NCBI GenBank assembly: GCA_900541415.1 | Contig: UQJP01000001.1 | Location: 115,074 to 179,073 of the forward strand | DNA: 64,000 bases | Reading direction: 5' to 3' | From: an uncultured Odoribacter sp. | Lineage (GTDB): Bacteria; Bacteroidota; Bacteroidia; Bacteroidales; Marinifilaceae | Shown here: positions 41,927-52,425 of the stretch, piece by piece | Layout: each line of letters starts with the position of its first letter | How positions within the stretch are numbered: the stretch's first letter is position 1 | Notes under the pieces: generated by a model | Seen by the model: only the letters and a program-made list of their open reading frames with translations | What the model was told of the DNA's origin: nothing | Databases searched by the model: none | Program-made: the position numbers and the translations under genes

Positions 41927-42805
41927 TTAAAGGACGTTTAAACTCTGTTCCTTAATTTTCTCCAACTCGTCTTTCATGCGCACCACCAATTTCTGAATAT
42001 CATGATCATTCGCCTTCGAGCCCATTGTATTGATCTCCCGTCCGATTTCCTGGGCAATGAAACCGATTTTCCGTCCGGGAGCTTCCTCCTTCTCCACGGT
42101 TTCCATGAAATATTTACAATGGTTTGCCAAACGCACCTTTTCTTCGGTAATATCCAATTTTTCAAGATAATAGATAATCTCCTGCTCCATCCGGTTTTGG
42201 TCGATATTCTTCACATCCGTCCATTCATTGAGCTTCTCCTGCAATTTCAACCGGATCACCTCCACCCGTTTCTTTTCAAACTGGGGAACCTGCGCAGACA
42301 ACTCCTGTATCAGCTGGACGCGGTGAATAATATCTGTAATCAATGCCTTACCTTCCTGAATACGGAAATCGTTCATCGCTTTCAGGGCATCTTCCACTCC
42401 TGCCCGCAACTGTTCCCACTCCTCCTCTTTCAACTCTTCCGATTTGATCTGCAAAGTATCGGGAAAACGCATCACGGTCTGTAACAATTCGCCCTTATCG
42501 GGTGCTACGCCCAACGATTCGGAAATTTCCAACATCTGATTAAAATACTGGGCCACAACCGCCCGATTGATCTGAACTTCCTTATCGGTTTCCGAATTGT
42601 CAAAGTAAATACACATATCCACTTTCCCCCGGTCGAGCCACTCTTTCACCATCCCCCTCACTTCCATTTCCTTCTCCTTGTACAGATTAGGCATCCGCAA
42701 ATTCAGGTCGAGTTGTTTTGAATTTAAACTCTTGATCTCGATGATCACTTTTTTATTTCCGACTTCAACAGTTGTTTTCCCGAAACCGGTCATTGATTTT
42801 ATCAT
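41927..42805 (-). CDS. yicC: YicC/YloC family endoribonuclease-like protein
   Basis: This 292-residue protein begins MIKSMTGFGK, the hallmark of YicC, and ends with the conserved EIGREINTMGSKANDHDIQKLVVRMKDELEKIKEQ. E. coli YicC is an endoribonuclease linked to small-RNA turnover. The same residues are present here, but activity is inferred from family. It is the first gene of yicC-gmk-nadD. A -7 element (TACTTTTG, minus strand, 42831-42838) lies 26 bases upstream. Confidence 0.92.
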   Translation of the reverse strand: MIKSMTGFGKTTVEVGNKKVIIEIKSLNSKQLDLNLRMPNLYKEKEMEVRGMVKEWLDRGKVDMCIYFDNSETDKEVQINRAVVAQYFNQMLEISESLGVAPDKGELLQTVMRFPDTLQIKSEELKEEEWEQLRAGVEDALKAMNDFRIQEGKALITDIIHRVQLIQELSAQVPQFEKKRVEVIRLKLQEKLNEWTDVKNIDQNRMEQEIIYYLEKLDITEEKVRLANHCKYFMETVEKEEAPGRKIGFIAQEIGREINTMGSKANDHDIQKLVVRMKDELEKIKEQSLNVL

Positions 42806-42985
42806 AACGCCTTGATTTTAATTTCTTCTGCAAAAGTAACGATTTATTTGCAAATGAGTCACACTCTATCCACTTTTGGCAAACAATCCCTTCCGGATAC
42901 CTACCCTTTTTCAGCCCCTTTCAGATTTTAGTTTTTCTTCCTATCTTTACACCCGGATTATTATGATTGTGAATTAAACTGATAT

Positions 42986-44773
<1,788 letters not shown>

Positions 44774-44830
44774 TTCCCTGAAAAATAACGGAAACAGTTC
44801 ACATTCGGATTTTAAATAACCTCGAAAAGA

Positions 44831-44865
44831 CATAAAAAGCGTACTATCCCGGTACGCTTTTTATG
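44831..44865. terminator. Terminator after lepA
   Basis: A 14-bp stem (CATAAAAAGCGTAC with GTACGCTTTTTATG, 44831-44844 and 44852-44865) has a seven-base loop. The T run lies inside the 3' arm, and A residues in the 5' arm allow use on both strands. 44866-45015 holds nothing else recognisable. Confidence 0.85.
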
Positions 44866-45015
44866 TTCCCTGTCCTGAAACAGCAATCCGGCAACCGATT
44901 TCACGGCCATACTCTTCCCGTCCGGAGGGCTTCCTTCAAAATCCAACCTCCGCTTTGATTCGTCAGTTGTTCAACTGCCGACCTTTTATTCCAATAAGAA
45001 TATATCTCACAGTTC

Positions 45016-46395
45016 TCATCCTTGCTTTGCCCTCCTCATCGAAAAAATCCGAAAACTGCTGATAACAGCGGAAAACACAGCAAATCCAGCCCCTAAAAAC
45101 AAAGCATAATGCATACTTTCATGAGGCAGGAAAGCAAAGATCAGGGCGGCAAAAGCTGCCCCGACAGTCTGCCCCAGCAAACGCGCCATTCCCAGCATGC
45201 CGCTTGCACCCCCGCTGCGGGCGGGAGGGGCGGAAGCGATAATCGTGCTGTTATTAGGAGTCAGAAAAGTCCCGAAACCGATCCCTCCCAGCGCCATCCG
45301 CCAAATAATATCGATATAAGTGGGATGGGCAGGCAAGGTCGCGAGAAAAAACAAACTACATCCGAAAATCAGTAACCCTATCGCTCCTAACAACCCGGCG
45401 TTTACACGATCCATCAACCGCCCGGCAAGCGGAGCGGAAACCATCGTCGCCAACGGCCAAGGCGTAAGCAGCAACCCGGTTGCCACCTCATCCAGTTTCA
45501 ACACCCGCTGGAAAAAAAACGGAATGGAAACCAACGCCAGCATCTGAGCGATAAAAGAAAAAACAGAGGTCACGACCGATATTGAAAAAGTCTTATTTTT
45601 CATCAGGTCTACGGGCAACAAAGGATAAGGCTGGCCTAATTGCCGCCGCACGAAAAAATATCCGATAACCAGCATCACGGCAAAACCGGGAACCAGGATA
45701 TACCAGTGAATATCGTGAGCAAAACCGTCGATCACGCAAATCAGCAAGCCGAAAGTAAGCGCATTCATCAGGGCGCTCCATCCATCGAAACGTTGCCCGT
45801 CGGGTTTCACGGGATTGCCCGGAAGGAACTTCGCACTTAAACCGAAAGCAAGCAAGCCGATGGGAACGTTTATCGCAAACAGCCACGGCCAGTTCGCAAT
45901 AGAAAGAATCCCGGCAGCAACCGTCGGGCCGGCCGCAGCCGCAACGGAAATAACCAGGGCATTAAGCCCCATCCCCCTACCCAAAAGATGCTTCGGGTAG
46001 ATAATCCGCAACAACGCCGTGTTCACACTCATAATCGCAGATGCCCCTATCCCCTGCAATCCTCTGGCAATGACCAAAGTTGCAAACGAATCGGACAAAG
46101 CGCAAATCAACGAAGTGATGCTAAACAACAACAAACCTCCGACATACACTTTTTTATACCCCCAAAGGTCACCCAAAGAAGAAAACGCCAACAAGGATAT
46201 GGTCACCGCCAACTGAAAAGCGTTTACCACCCAGATCGAACTGGCCGGGTTTACGTGCAAGTCACTGGCTATCGTGGGTAAAGCCACATTGGCTATCGCA
46301 CCGTCGAGCACCGCCACGGTCATTCCCACTCCGATAGCCGCCACCGCCCAATTTCTCCGGGGCTGTGCCAAACCGTCCTGAACTATATTTGCCAT
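45016..46395 (-). CDS. MFS exporter, DHA2 (EmrB/QacA) family
   Basis: This 459-residue inner-membrane transporter has about 14 predicted helices. The DHA2 signature GMTVAVLDGAIANVALPTIASDL lies near residues 23-45, motif A is GDLWGYKKVYVGG, and motif C-like residues are in ISVAAAAGPTVAAGIL. Such pumps expel drugs or bile-type compounds with proton exchange. The substrate cannot be told from sequence. It diverges from the amidohydrolase gene; no adjacent regulator is present. Confidence 0.9.
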   Translation of the reverse strand: MANIVQDGLAQPRRNWAVAAIGVGMTVAVLDGAIANVALPTIASDLHVNPASSIWVVNAFQLAVTISLLAFSSLGDLWGYKKVYVGGLLLFSITSLICALSDSFATLVIARGLQGIGASAIMSVNTALLRIIYPKHLLGRGMGLNALVISVAAAAGPTVAAGILSIANWPWLFAINVPIGLLAFGLSAKFLPGNPVKPDGQRFDGWSALMNALTFGLLICVIDGFAHDIHWYILVPGFAVMLVIGYFFVRRQLGQPYPLLPVDLMKNKTFSISVVTSVFSFIAQMLALVSIPFFFQRVLKLDEVATGLLLTPWPLATMVSAPLAGRLMDRVNAGLLGAIGLLIFGCSLFFLATLPAHPTYIDIIWRMALGGIGFGTFLTPNNSTIIASAPPARSGGASGMLGMARLLGQTVGAAFAALIFAFLPHESMHYALFLGAGFAVFSAVISSFRIFSMRRAKQG

Positions 46396-46558
46396 ACGAT
46401 ATATTTTCTCTGTTTTTATTCCTTTACAAGCCCGTCATTTCCTGCCGTCCCACCAATCATTCGGCATCCTGTGCCAAAATTCCGTCTTGTTATGAACGAA
46501 TTCGAAGAAATGAAAGTTCTATTTTTCGGGATCATATCTGTTTGTGGCGGGAATATCG

Positions 46559-46566
46559 TACATTTG
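46559..46566 (+). promoter_or_regulatory. Promoter -7 element of the amidohydrolase gene
   Basis: TACATTTG matches TAnnTTTG, 23 bases ahead of the start codon. A TTTG at 46541-46544 lies nearer than the normal -33 distance. Confidence 0.5.
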
Positions 46567-46589
46567 TGATACGACAATAAAAATACATC

Positions 46590-47894
46590 ATGGAAAAAAT
46601 CATTTATAATGCCCGGATCATCACCATGAATCCGGAAATGGACATTATCGGACATGGATATATACAGATAAAAAACGGGAAAATAACGGAAATCGGGCCG
46701 ATAGATACCTTAAATATAGGGGCGGAATCCCAAACGGAATATACCGATGCGCAGGGAATGTACCTCATGCCGGGATTTGTAAACACCCACACCCACCTGC
46801 CGATGACGATGCTCCGGGGATTTGCCGACGATCTTCCGCTTCACCAATGGCTCACCGAACATATTTTTCCGGCAGAAGCGCGGCTGGTGACCCCCGATAA
46901 CGTAAGGATCGCCACCCGGCTGGCACTGATCGAAATGATAAAATCGGGAACAACCTGTTTCAACGACATGTATTTCTATGAAGATATTATTGCCGAAGAA
47001 GCCCGCAAAGCAGGTGTCCGGGGAGTGATGAACGAATCGCTTATCGATTTCCCTACCGCCAGTTTCCAAACTCCCGACGAAGGACTGCTTCTGTCGGAAC
47101 AACTGATTCAGAAATGGGAAAACGACCCGATCATTCATCCTTCCGTATGTACCCATTCCCCCTATACCTGTTCGACCGCCACTTTGCAAAAGGCTAAAAA
47201 ATTGGCGGATAAATACCACACTCTGTTGCAAATCCACGTTTCCGAAACCCGGAAAGAAGTGGAAGACATCACAGCGCGGTACGGAATGCCGCCGGGAGAA
47301 TACCTACATTCTATCGGCCTGCTCGACAGCAATGTCATTGCCGCACACGGCGTATGGCTGAATCCGACAGAAATCGGATTGTTCGCCGAAACAGGAACCT
47401 CCATCGGACACTGCCCGAAAAGCAACCTCAAACTGGCAAGCGGAATAGCCGACACCGACACTTATTTAAAAGCAGGAATTACCGTAGGAGTGGGAACCGA
47501 CGGCACAGCCAGCAACAACACCCTCGATATGGTGGAAGAAATGCGCTTCGCCGCCCTACTACCTAAAGTCACCCATTACGATCCGGAAGCGGTAAATGCC
47601 GCCACGGCCTTACAAATGGCAACTTCAAAAGGGGCAAAAGCACTCGGACTGGAAAAACTGACAGGCTCGATCGAAGTGGGTAAAGGCGCAGATTTCCTTT
47701 TAATACATGCCGATGCCAGCAATATGCAGCCGATATACGACGAATATTCCGCCCTGGTCTATGCCATGAACAGTAAAAACATCCGTTATTCTATGGTAAA
47801 CGGGGAATGGATTATGCGCAACCGGGAAGTGCTCCATATTGACAAAGAAGAAACGCTGGAAGAAATCAAACGCATAGCCGGAACTCAAAAGTAA
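46590..47894 (+). CDS. mtaD: Amidohydrolase, 5'-methylthioadenosine/S-adenosylhomocysteine deaminase type
   Basis: This 434-residue zinc enzyme of the amidohydrolase superfamily has metal ligands visible in GFVNTHTHLPM, LLQIHVSETRKE, VIAAHGVWL and VGVGTDGTASNN. The spacing and the MLRGFADDLPLHQWL segment are those of MtaD/SsnA-type deaminases. MtaD converts MTA or SAH to the inosine forms, recycling sulfur compounds. Substrate specificity is not certain; a chlorohydrolase-like or guanine deaminase-like activity is an alternative. The next gene, an AraC regulator, starts 10 bases later. Confidence 0.85.
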   Translation: MEKIIYNARIITMNPEMDIIGHGYIQIKNGKITEIGPIDTLNIGAESQTEYTDAQGMYLMPGFVNTHTHLPMTMLRGFADDLPLHQWLTEHIFPAEARLVTPDNVRIATRLALIEMIKSGTTCFNDMYFYEDIIAEEARKAGVRGVMNESLIDFPTASFQTPDEGLLLSEQLIQKWENDPIIHPSVCTHSPYTCSTATLQKAKKLADKYHTLLQIHVSETRKEVEDITARYGMPPGEYLHSIGLLDSNVIAAHGVWLNPTEIGLFAETGTSIGHCPKSNLKLASGIADTDTYLKAGITVGVGTDGTASNNTLDMVEEMRFAALLPKVTHYDPEAVNAATALQMATSKGAKALGLEKLTGSIEVGKGADFLLIHADASNMQPIYDEYSALVYAMNSKNIRYSMVNGEWIMRNREVLHIDKEETLEEIKRIAGTQK

Positions 47895-47904
47895 ACCATC
47901 GCGA

Positions 47905-48705
47905 ATGCTCTACCGGGAATATACTCCGAACGGGATTTTGTCGGAATTTATCGACAAATACTGGGTTGTGCAAGACCATACTCACAGCCCCGGTAAATAC
48001 AAAATATTACCCGACGGGTACTCGGATTTCATTTTTTGCCTGTCCGGTATCGCTATGCCGAAAGCCCATGAAAATCTGATTTCTCCCTGTGAATCCTATT
48101 ACGTAGGGGCGATGACCGTTTTTTCCGAATTAACCTCCTTGCCGGCTCAACTGGAGCTGTTCGGCATCAGGTTCAAACCCGGCGGTTTATCGGTGTTTTG
48201 TGACATCCCTCTGCATGAATTCAGAAACCTACGCATCGATAACGGAGAAAGCGCATTTCTATTTCCTTCCGGCTTCACCGACCGTTTACGCAAGCTGCGT
48301 ACTACCACCGGACGAATCACAGAAATCGAAAAATTCCTGCTCGCCCGCCTGGGTAAACATTTCACAAACAATCGGCAAGTGGGCTTCGCTGTAAAACAAA
48401 TCCGTCTTTCACACGGCCAGGTCGCCATAAGCTCCCTGATGGAAAAAATCTGCCTTTGCCAAAGGCATTTCGAACGTAAATTCAAATATAGCACAGGTTA
48501 CAGCCCGAAAGAATTTGCCCGGATCGCCCGCTTCCGCCATGCCTCCCACCTTTTGAAAAACACCCTCCCCGACAACTACCAGCATTTAGCCGCGGATTGC
48601 GGATATTACGACCATTCCCACATGGCGAAAGAATTTAAGCAATTGTCGGGAGCATCGCTTTCCGAATTTTGCAATTTTCCGGACAAAGGACCTATTGAAA
48701 TATAA
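47905..48705 (+). CDS. AraC-family regulator with DUF6597 N-domain
   Basis: This 266-residue regulator has an N-terminal domain of the DUF6597 type (about 1-150, MLYREYTPNGILSEFIDKYWVVQD, PDGYSDFIFCLSG). A C-terminal AraC double helix-turn-helix follows (about 165-258, ISSLMEKICLCQRHFERKFKYSTGYSPKEFARIARF, GYYDHSHMAKEFK). The ligand is unknown. It is probably co-transcribed with the amidohydrolase, and might regulate it or the following PNPOx-like gene. Confidence 0.88.
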   Translation: MLYREYTPNGILSEFIDKYWVVQDHTHSPGKYKILPDGYSDFIFCLSGIAMPKAHENLISPCESYYVGAMTVFSELTSLPAQLELFGIRFKPGGLSVFCDIPLHEFRNLRIDNGESAFLFPSGFTDRLRKLRTTTGRITEIEKFLLARLGKHFTNNRQVGFAVKQIRLSHGQVAISSLMEKICLCQRHFERKFKYSTGYSPKEFARIARFRHASHLLKNTLPDNYQHLAADCGYYDHSHMAKEFKQLSGASLSEFCNFPDKGPIEI

Positions 48706-48782
48706 AACATCAAAGTCGATTTTTTACAAAAGAACTTCTCCGGCATTCTTTACTTTTGTTCCATCATCAAAATCAGAAACCA

Positions 48783-49190
48783 ATGAAAACAATAGAAACA
48801 AAAGCTTTAGAACTATTCGAAAAATGCGAAATCATATCACTGGCCTCCATCGACGAAAACGGTTTTCCCCGCCCTGTTCCTTTGAGCAAAATTAAAACGG
48901 AAGGGTTACACACCGTGTGGTTTGCCACCGGAACATCTTCTGAAAAAACCAAAAACTTTGAAAAGAACAACAAAGCCGGAATTTCTTTTTTCGAAGGCGG
49001 AAACAGCATCGTTGAAACCGGAACCGTTGAAATTGTGACCGACCCGGAAACCAAAAAAGCATTGTGGCAGGATTGGTTCATCGAACACTTTCCGAAAGGA
49101 ATAACCGATCCGGAATATTGCATTTTAAAATTTACAGGTGAAAAAGCCACCTTGTGGATCGACGGAGAATTTATAAAACGGAAACTGTAA
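48783..49190 (+). CDS. Pyridoxamine 5'-phosphate oxidase-fold (general stress FMN-binding) protein
   Basis: This 135-residue protein begins at the ATG at 48783 (MKTIETKALELF). The fold-typical strands ISLASIDENGFPRPVPLS and TVWFATGTSSEKTKNFEKN are those of small flavin-binding split barrels. Members bind FMN or F420; a reaction cannot be assigned. A -7 element (TACTTTTG, 48751-48758) is 24 bases upstream and excludes the longer frame from 48756. Confidence 0.85.
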   Translation: MKTIETKALELFEKCEIISLASIDENGFPRPVPLSKIKTEGLHTVWFATGTSSEKTKNFEKNNKAGISFFEGGNSIVETGTVEIVTDPETKKALWQDWFIEHFPKGITDPEYCILKFTGEKATLWIDGEFIKRKL

Positions 49191-49228
49191 TCCTTTCCGT
49201 ATACTCCGGAAACTCCTCAAATTCTCCA

Positions 49229-49262
49229 TATCGGGAAGCAGGCTCAACGCCTGTTCCCGATA
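49229..49262. repeat. Inverted repeat between the PNPOx-like and agmatinase genes
   Basis: Arms 49229-49237 and 49254-49262 (TATCGGGAA/TTCCCGATA) are extended inward by a five-pair GC-rich part with one bulged G. No T run follows (CAAAAAAACAGG), so it may be a weak terminator or an RNA hairpin. Confidence 0.4.
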
Positions 49263-49370
49263 CAAAAAAACAGGTCGGGAATAAAAGTCGATAAAGTAAA
49301 AATAGATTGGACCGCCAAGCCAAAAAAAACTATAACTTTACCAACGTAATCGACCTATAAATTTGTATAC

Positions 49371-50228
49371 ATGGAAAAATTGAACTACGGAGAATTTGAG
49401 GAAGAATTCACAGGGTACGAAAACGCTGCCATTGCCATACTGCCTGTTCCCTACGATGGCACAAGCACCTGGTTGAAAGGCGCGGACAAAGGCCCTAAAG
49501 CTATATTGGAGGCTTCTGTCAATATGGAATTTTACGACATCGAAACAGATTCGGAAGTGTTCGTTCACGGAATAACCACTTTAGACCCGGTAACCGAAAA
49601 TTCATCGCCGGAAGCTATGGCCGCGGAAGTGGAACGCCGGGTGGACACCCTGCTGAAAGACAAAAAATTCCCGGTGATCCTGGGCGGCGAACACTCGGTG
49701 AGTATCGGGGCTTTTCGCGCATTCGCCAAACATTATCAAGACTTTTCTATCTTACAGTTAGATGCCCATTCGGACATGCGTTCCGAATACGAAGGCTCCA
49801 CCCACAACCACGCCTGCGTTATGGCGCGCGGTAAAGAAGTAGCCACGATTGCGCAGGTAGGCATCCGGAGCTCTGCCATAGAAGAAAAAGAAAACATCGA
49901 TCCCGACCGTATATTCTATGCTCACGAAATTAAGGAATCCGATTCTTCGTGGATGTATATCGTATCCCAAAAACTAAGCGACAATGTGTATGTGACCATC
50001 GACCTCGATGTACTCGATCCCGCTTATATGCCCTCTACCGGAACTCCTGAACCCGACGGGCTCGCTTACCGGGATATTATCAACTTCCTGAAACTAATCA
50101 ACGAACGCCACAATATTATCGGGCTCGACGTGGTTGAGCTATGCCCCAACGAGATCAACAAGGCTCCCGATTTTCTGGCGTCGAAACTGATCTATCAAAT
50201 TCTCAGTATGCGCTTTTTAAACGTGTAA
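49371..50228 (+). CDS. speB: Agmatinase (ureohydrolase family)
   Basis: This 285-residue manganese enzyme should hydrolyse agmatine to putrescine and urea. The metal-binding motifs GGEHSVS, DAHSDMR and DLDVLDPAYMPSTGTPEPDGL are all present. The likeliest promoter is TTG (49307-49309) with TAACTTTA (49333-49340). The TAAATTTG at 49358-49365 is too near the ATG. Arginine decarboxylase, which makes its substrate, is encoded 2.2 kb away on the other strand. An arginase-like substrate is possible but less likely given that neighbour. Confidence 0.9.
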   Translation: MEKLNYGEFEEEFTGYENAAIAILPVPYDGTSTWLKGADKGPKAILEASVNMEFYDIETDSEVFVHGITTLDPVTENSSPEAMAAEVERRVDTLLKDKKFPVILGGEHSVSIGAFRAFAKHYQDFSILQLDAHSDMRSEYEGSTHNHACVMARGKEVATIAQVGIRSSAIEEKENIDPDRIFYAHEIKESDSSWMYIVSQKLSDNVYVTIDLDVLDPAYMPSTGTPEPDGLAYRDIINFLKLINERHNIIGLDVVELCPNEINKAPDFLASKLIYQILSMRFLNV

Positions 50229-50273
50229 AGCCGGAATAAATAATCAGAAAACACTATATAAACCGATCGATCC

Positions 50274-50561
50274 ATGTTCATACTACTGCTTCACTATAAA
50301 CAACCTTTGGAAGAAGTCCTCAAAAATCTGGAAGCCCACCGGGTGTATCTGGACAAATACTACGATCAGGGAAAATTCATTTTTTCAGGGCCGAGGAAAC
50401 CACGCACGGGAGGCTGCATTCTTTGCCATGCGGCCGATGAAGCGGAAGTGAAAGAGATCATCAAAGAAGATCCCTTCTACTTCAACCAAATAGCAGATTA
50501 TGAAATTATTGAAGTGGAGATCAATAAACAGGCTCCCGGATTTGAAAAATTTATTCAATAA
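50274..50561 (+). CDS. YciI family protein
   Basis: This 95-residue protein has the YciI/muconolactone-isomerase-like pattern. It begins MFILLLHYKQPLEEVLKNLEAHRVYLDKYYDQGKF, in which the conserved His lies in EAHRVYL. It continues GPRKPRTGGCILCHAADEAEVKEIIKEDPFY, with the DPF motif. These small ferredoxin-fold proteins may be hydrolases, but few reactions are known. It lies 45 bases after speB and is nearly adjacent to the rhomboid gene. Confidence 0.85.
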   Translation: MFILLLHYKQPLEEVLKNLEAHRVYLDKYYDQGKFIFSGPRKPRTGGCILCHAADEAEVKEIIKEDPFYFNQIADYEIIEVEINKQAPGFEKFIQ

Positions 50562-50564
50562 GCC

Positions 50565-51158
50565 ATGATGACTTATCTTATTACCGGAGTAACGGTACTG
50601 ATTTCAATGATCTGTTTCAGTAACCGGAATTTATTCAATAAACTATCCCTATCCCCCTACCGGGTGGTGCACGCCAGGGAATGGTACAGGGTAATCACCC
50701 ACGGATTCGTACACGCCGACTGGCTACACCTATTTGTCAATATGTTCACGTTCTGGTCATTCGGAGAATACATCGAAAAAGTGTTCCAATACATGGGATT
50801 CGGAAGCTGGGCTTTCCTGCTGCTTTACTTCGGGGGAATGATCGTTGCTTCGATTTCCGACCTGATTCGCCACCGGAACGACTCGTGGTATAGCTCCATC
50901 GGAGCATCGGGAGCTGTATCTGCCGTGCTTTTCTCTGCCATATTCCTGAATCCCTGGGATAAAATACTGCTATTCGCAGTCCTGCCTATTCCGGGAATCG
51001 TCTTTGGCATAATCTACCTGATCTACTGTCAATACATGGCCAAGCAAAGCCGGGACAACATCAACCACAACGCCCATTTCTATGGTGCGATATTCGGCTT
51101 TGTTTTTCCGGCCCTGCTCGAACCCCGTTTGATTCAGGCTTTTTTCAGCCATTTTTAA
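50565..51158 (+). CDS. Rhomboid family intramembrane serine protease
   Basis: This 197-residue membrane protease has about six helices. The catalytic Ser115 lies in SSIGASGAVSAV and the His171 in NINHNAHFYGAIFG. The early motif RVITHGFVHADWLHLFVNMFTFWSFG is typical. It cleaves substrates inside the membrane; targets are unknown. It begins three bases after the YciI stop, so the two are co-transcribed. Confidence 0.92.
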   Translation: MMTYLITGVTVLISMICFSNRNLFNKLSLSPYRVVHAREWYRVITHGFVHADWLHLFVNMFTFWSFGEYIEKVFQYMGFGSWAFLLLYFGGMIVASISDLIRHRNDSWYSSIGASGAVSAVLFSAIFLNPWDKILLFAVLPIPGIVFGIIYLIYCQYMAKQSRDNINHNAHFYGAIFGFVFPALLEPRLIQAFFSHF

Positions 51159-51190
51159 AAATACCATTCAGGCTTAAAACATCCTGAAAA

Positions 51191-51559
51191 TCAAAGGGAA
51201 GTCATTTTTATGAAATTTTCCCTGTTCTGAAGTATATCCGGCATATACTCCAAAGCCCAGTCCACCAACCCCTGAATATGGGGGATAAGGCTTCGTCCCC
51301 TATCCGTCAGGTAATATTCCACCCGGGGAGGCACTTCGGCATAAACATGCCGCCCGATCAACCCATCCGTTTCCAGCGTCCGTAAAGTCACCGACAACAT
51401 GCGTTGCGAAATATCGTCTATCGTCTTATGAATCTGGTTAAAACGCATCGTCCCGTTGGCATTCAGCGTCACCAGCACCAACAACGACCACTTATTTCCT
51501 AACCTGCTCAAAATATCCCGTATAGGGCAATTACCTGTGGGCTGAAAATTTTTTATCAT
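51191..51559 (-). CDS. HxlR-type winged-helix regulator
   Basis: This 122-residue protein has the HxlR pattern: an N-terminal CPIRDILSRLGNKWSLLVL (single conserved Cys11, often redox or thiol-sensing), MRFNQIHKTIDDISQRMLSVTLRTLE and YLTDRGRSLIP. It diverges from a DJ-1/PfpI gene across 163 bases that hold a 20-base palindrome. So it probably controls that gene and itself, as HxlR/YodB-type regulators do (inference). Confidence 0.9.
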   Translation of the reverse strand: MIKNFQPTGNCPIRDILSRLGNKWSLLVLVTLNANGTMRFNQIHKTIDDISQRMLSVTLRTLETDGLIGRHVYAEVPPRVEYYLTDRGRSLIPHIQGLVDWALEYMPDILQNRENFIKMTSL

Positions 51560-51592
51560 AAATCATATTTTTATTTTGTTGATTATTAGCAA

Positions 51593-51663
51593 TACTTACC
51601 TGTATGTAAGTAGCTTATTATGAAGTGCGTTCTTGTTTTTATAAAGAGGTAAACCTATCTTTG
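51593..51663 (+). promoter_or_regulatory. HxlR operator candidate and promoter of the DJ-1 family gene
   Basis: A perfect palindrome TACTTAC (51593-51599) / GTAAGTA (51606-51612), spacer six bases, lies between the divergent genes. The -33 TTG (51633-51635) and -7 TATCTTTG (51656-51663) are 20 bases apart. A second, shorter inverted repeat AGTAA/TTACT (51673-51677 with 51683-51687) overlaps the start of transcription. Confidence 0.6.
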
Positions 51664-51722
51664 CAATACAAAAGTAATAAACTTACTAAAAATAACTATT
51701 GTATCACTAAATAATAAAGATC

Positions 51723-52253
51723 ATGGCAAAAAAAGTAGCAGTCTTAGCAGTCAATCCGGTAAACGGATCGGGATTATTCCAATATCTGGAAGCATTCTTT
51801 GAAAACGGCATACCTTATACCGTTTATGCCGTAGCGGAATCAAAAGAAATAAAAAGCAACTCAGGCGTCACCCTTTTTGCGGATGATGTGATTTCTAACC
51901 TGAAAGGACATGAAGACGAATTTGATGCTCTGGTTTTCGCTTGCGGAGATGCCGTTCCGGTTTTCCAAAAAAATGCCGGGAAGCCTTACAACATCGACTT
52001 GCTGGAAGTGATCCGGAAATTCGGCGAAAAAGGAAAAATCATGGTCGGACATTGTGCCGCAGGAATGATCTTCGAGATCAGCGGTATCACCGGAGGCAAA
52101 AAAATTGCCGTCCATCCGCTTGCCAAACCAGCCATAACCCAGGGGGTCGCCACCGACGAGAAATCGGAGATTTCCGGCAATTTCTACACAGCACAAAACG
52201 AAAATTCGATCTGGAAAATACTGCCGGAACTGATTGAAACACTAAAAGTATAA
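51723..52253 (+). CDS. DJ-1/PfpI family protein
   Basis: This 176-residue protein has the flavodoxin-like DJ-1/PfpI fold with the nucleophile elbow GHCAAGM (Cys at about 119). The acidic partner is near AVNPVNGSG or FACGDA. Members act as glyoxalases, chaperones or deglycases; this gene's activity is unknown. Regulation by the divergent HxlR gene suggests a response to electrophiles or oxidants (inference). A strong hairpin follows. Confidence 0.85.
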   Translation: MAKKVAVLAVNPVNGSGLFQYLEAFFENGIPYTVYAVAESKEIKSNSGVTLFADDVISNLKGHEDEFDALVFACGDAVPVFQKNAGKPYNIDLLEVIRKFGEKGKIMVGHCAAGMIFEISGITGGKKIAVHPLAKPAITQGVATDEKSEISGNFYTAQNENSIWKILPELIETLKV

Positions 52254-52291
52254 GTCAACCTACCGATCAGGAAAATTATTTCCCCAAAAAT

Positions 52292-52325
52292 GCCCCCTAA
52301 AAACTCCATCCGGTTTTTAGGGGGC
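52292..52325 (+). terminator. Terminator after the DJ-1 family gene
   Basis: GCCCCCTAAAAAC (52292-52304) pairs perfectly with GTTTTTAGGGGGC (52313-52325), eight-base loop. Only a weak T run follows (AATTCCTG). The stem is very stable. Confidence 0.65.
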
Positions 52326-52406
52326 AATTCCTGACAGCATCCTGCTTATTTTCCCGCCACCACCCGAAAGCAAAGCCCGGTGCGGCAGGAGGTATTTCAT
52401 TTCATC

Positions 52407-52424
52407 CCGTGATCGCGATCACGG
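52407..52424. repeat. Perfect 18-base palindrome at the 3' end of speA
   Basis: CCGTGATCG followed by CGATCACGG has no spacer and lies one base downstream of the speA stop. On the plus strand it is followed by TTTATT. Without a loop it is a poor RNA hairpin, so a protein-binding site is possible. Confidence 0.55.
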
Positions 52425-52425
52425 T

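Noticed and set aside
45109..46281. Several plus-strand ORFs opposite the MFS exporter
   Set aside because: They are antisense shadows of a gene with full transporter motifs.
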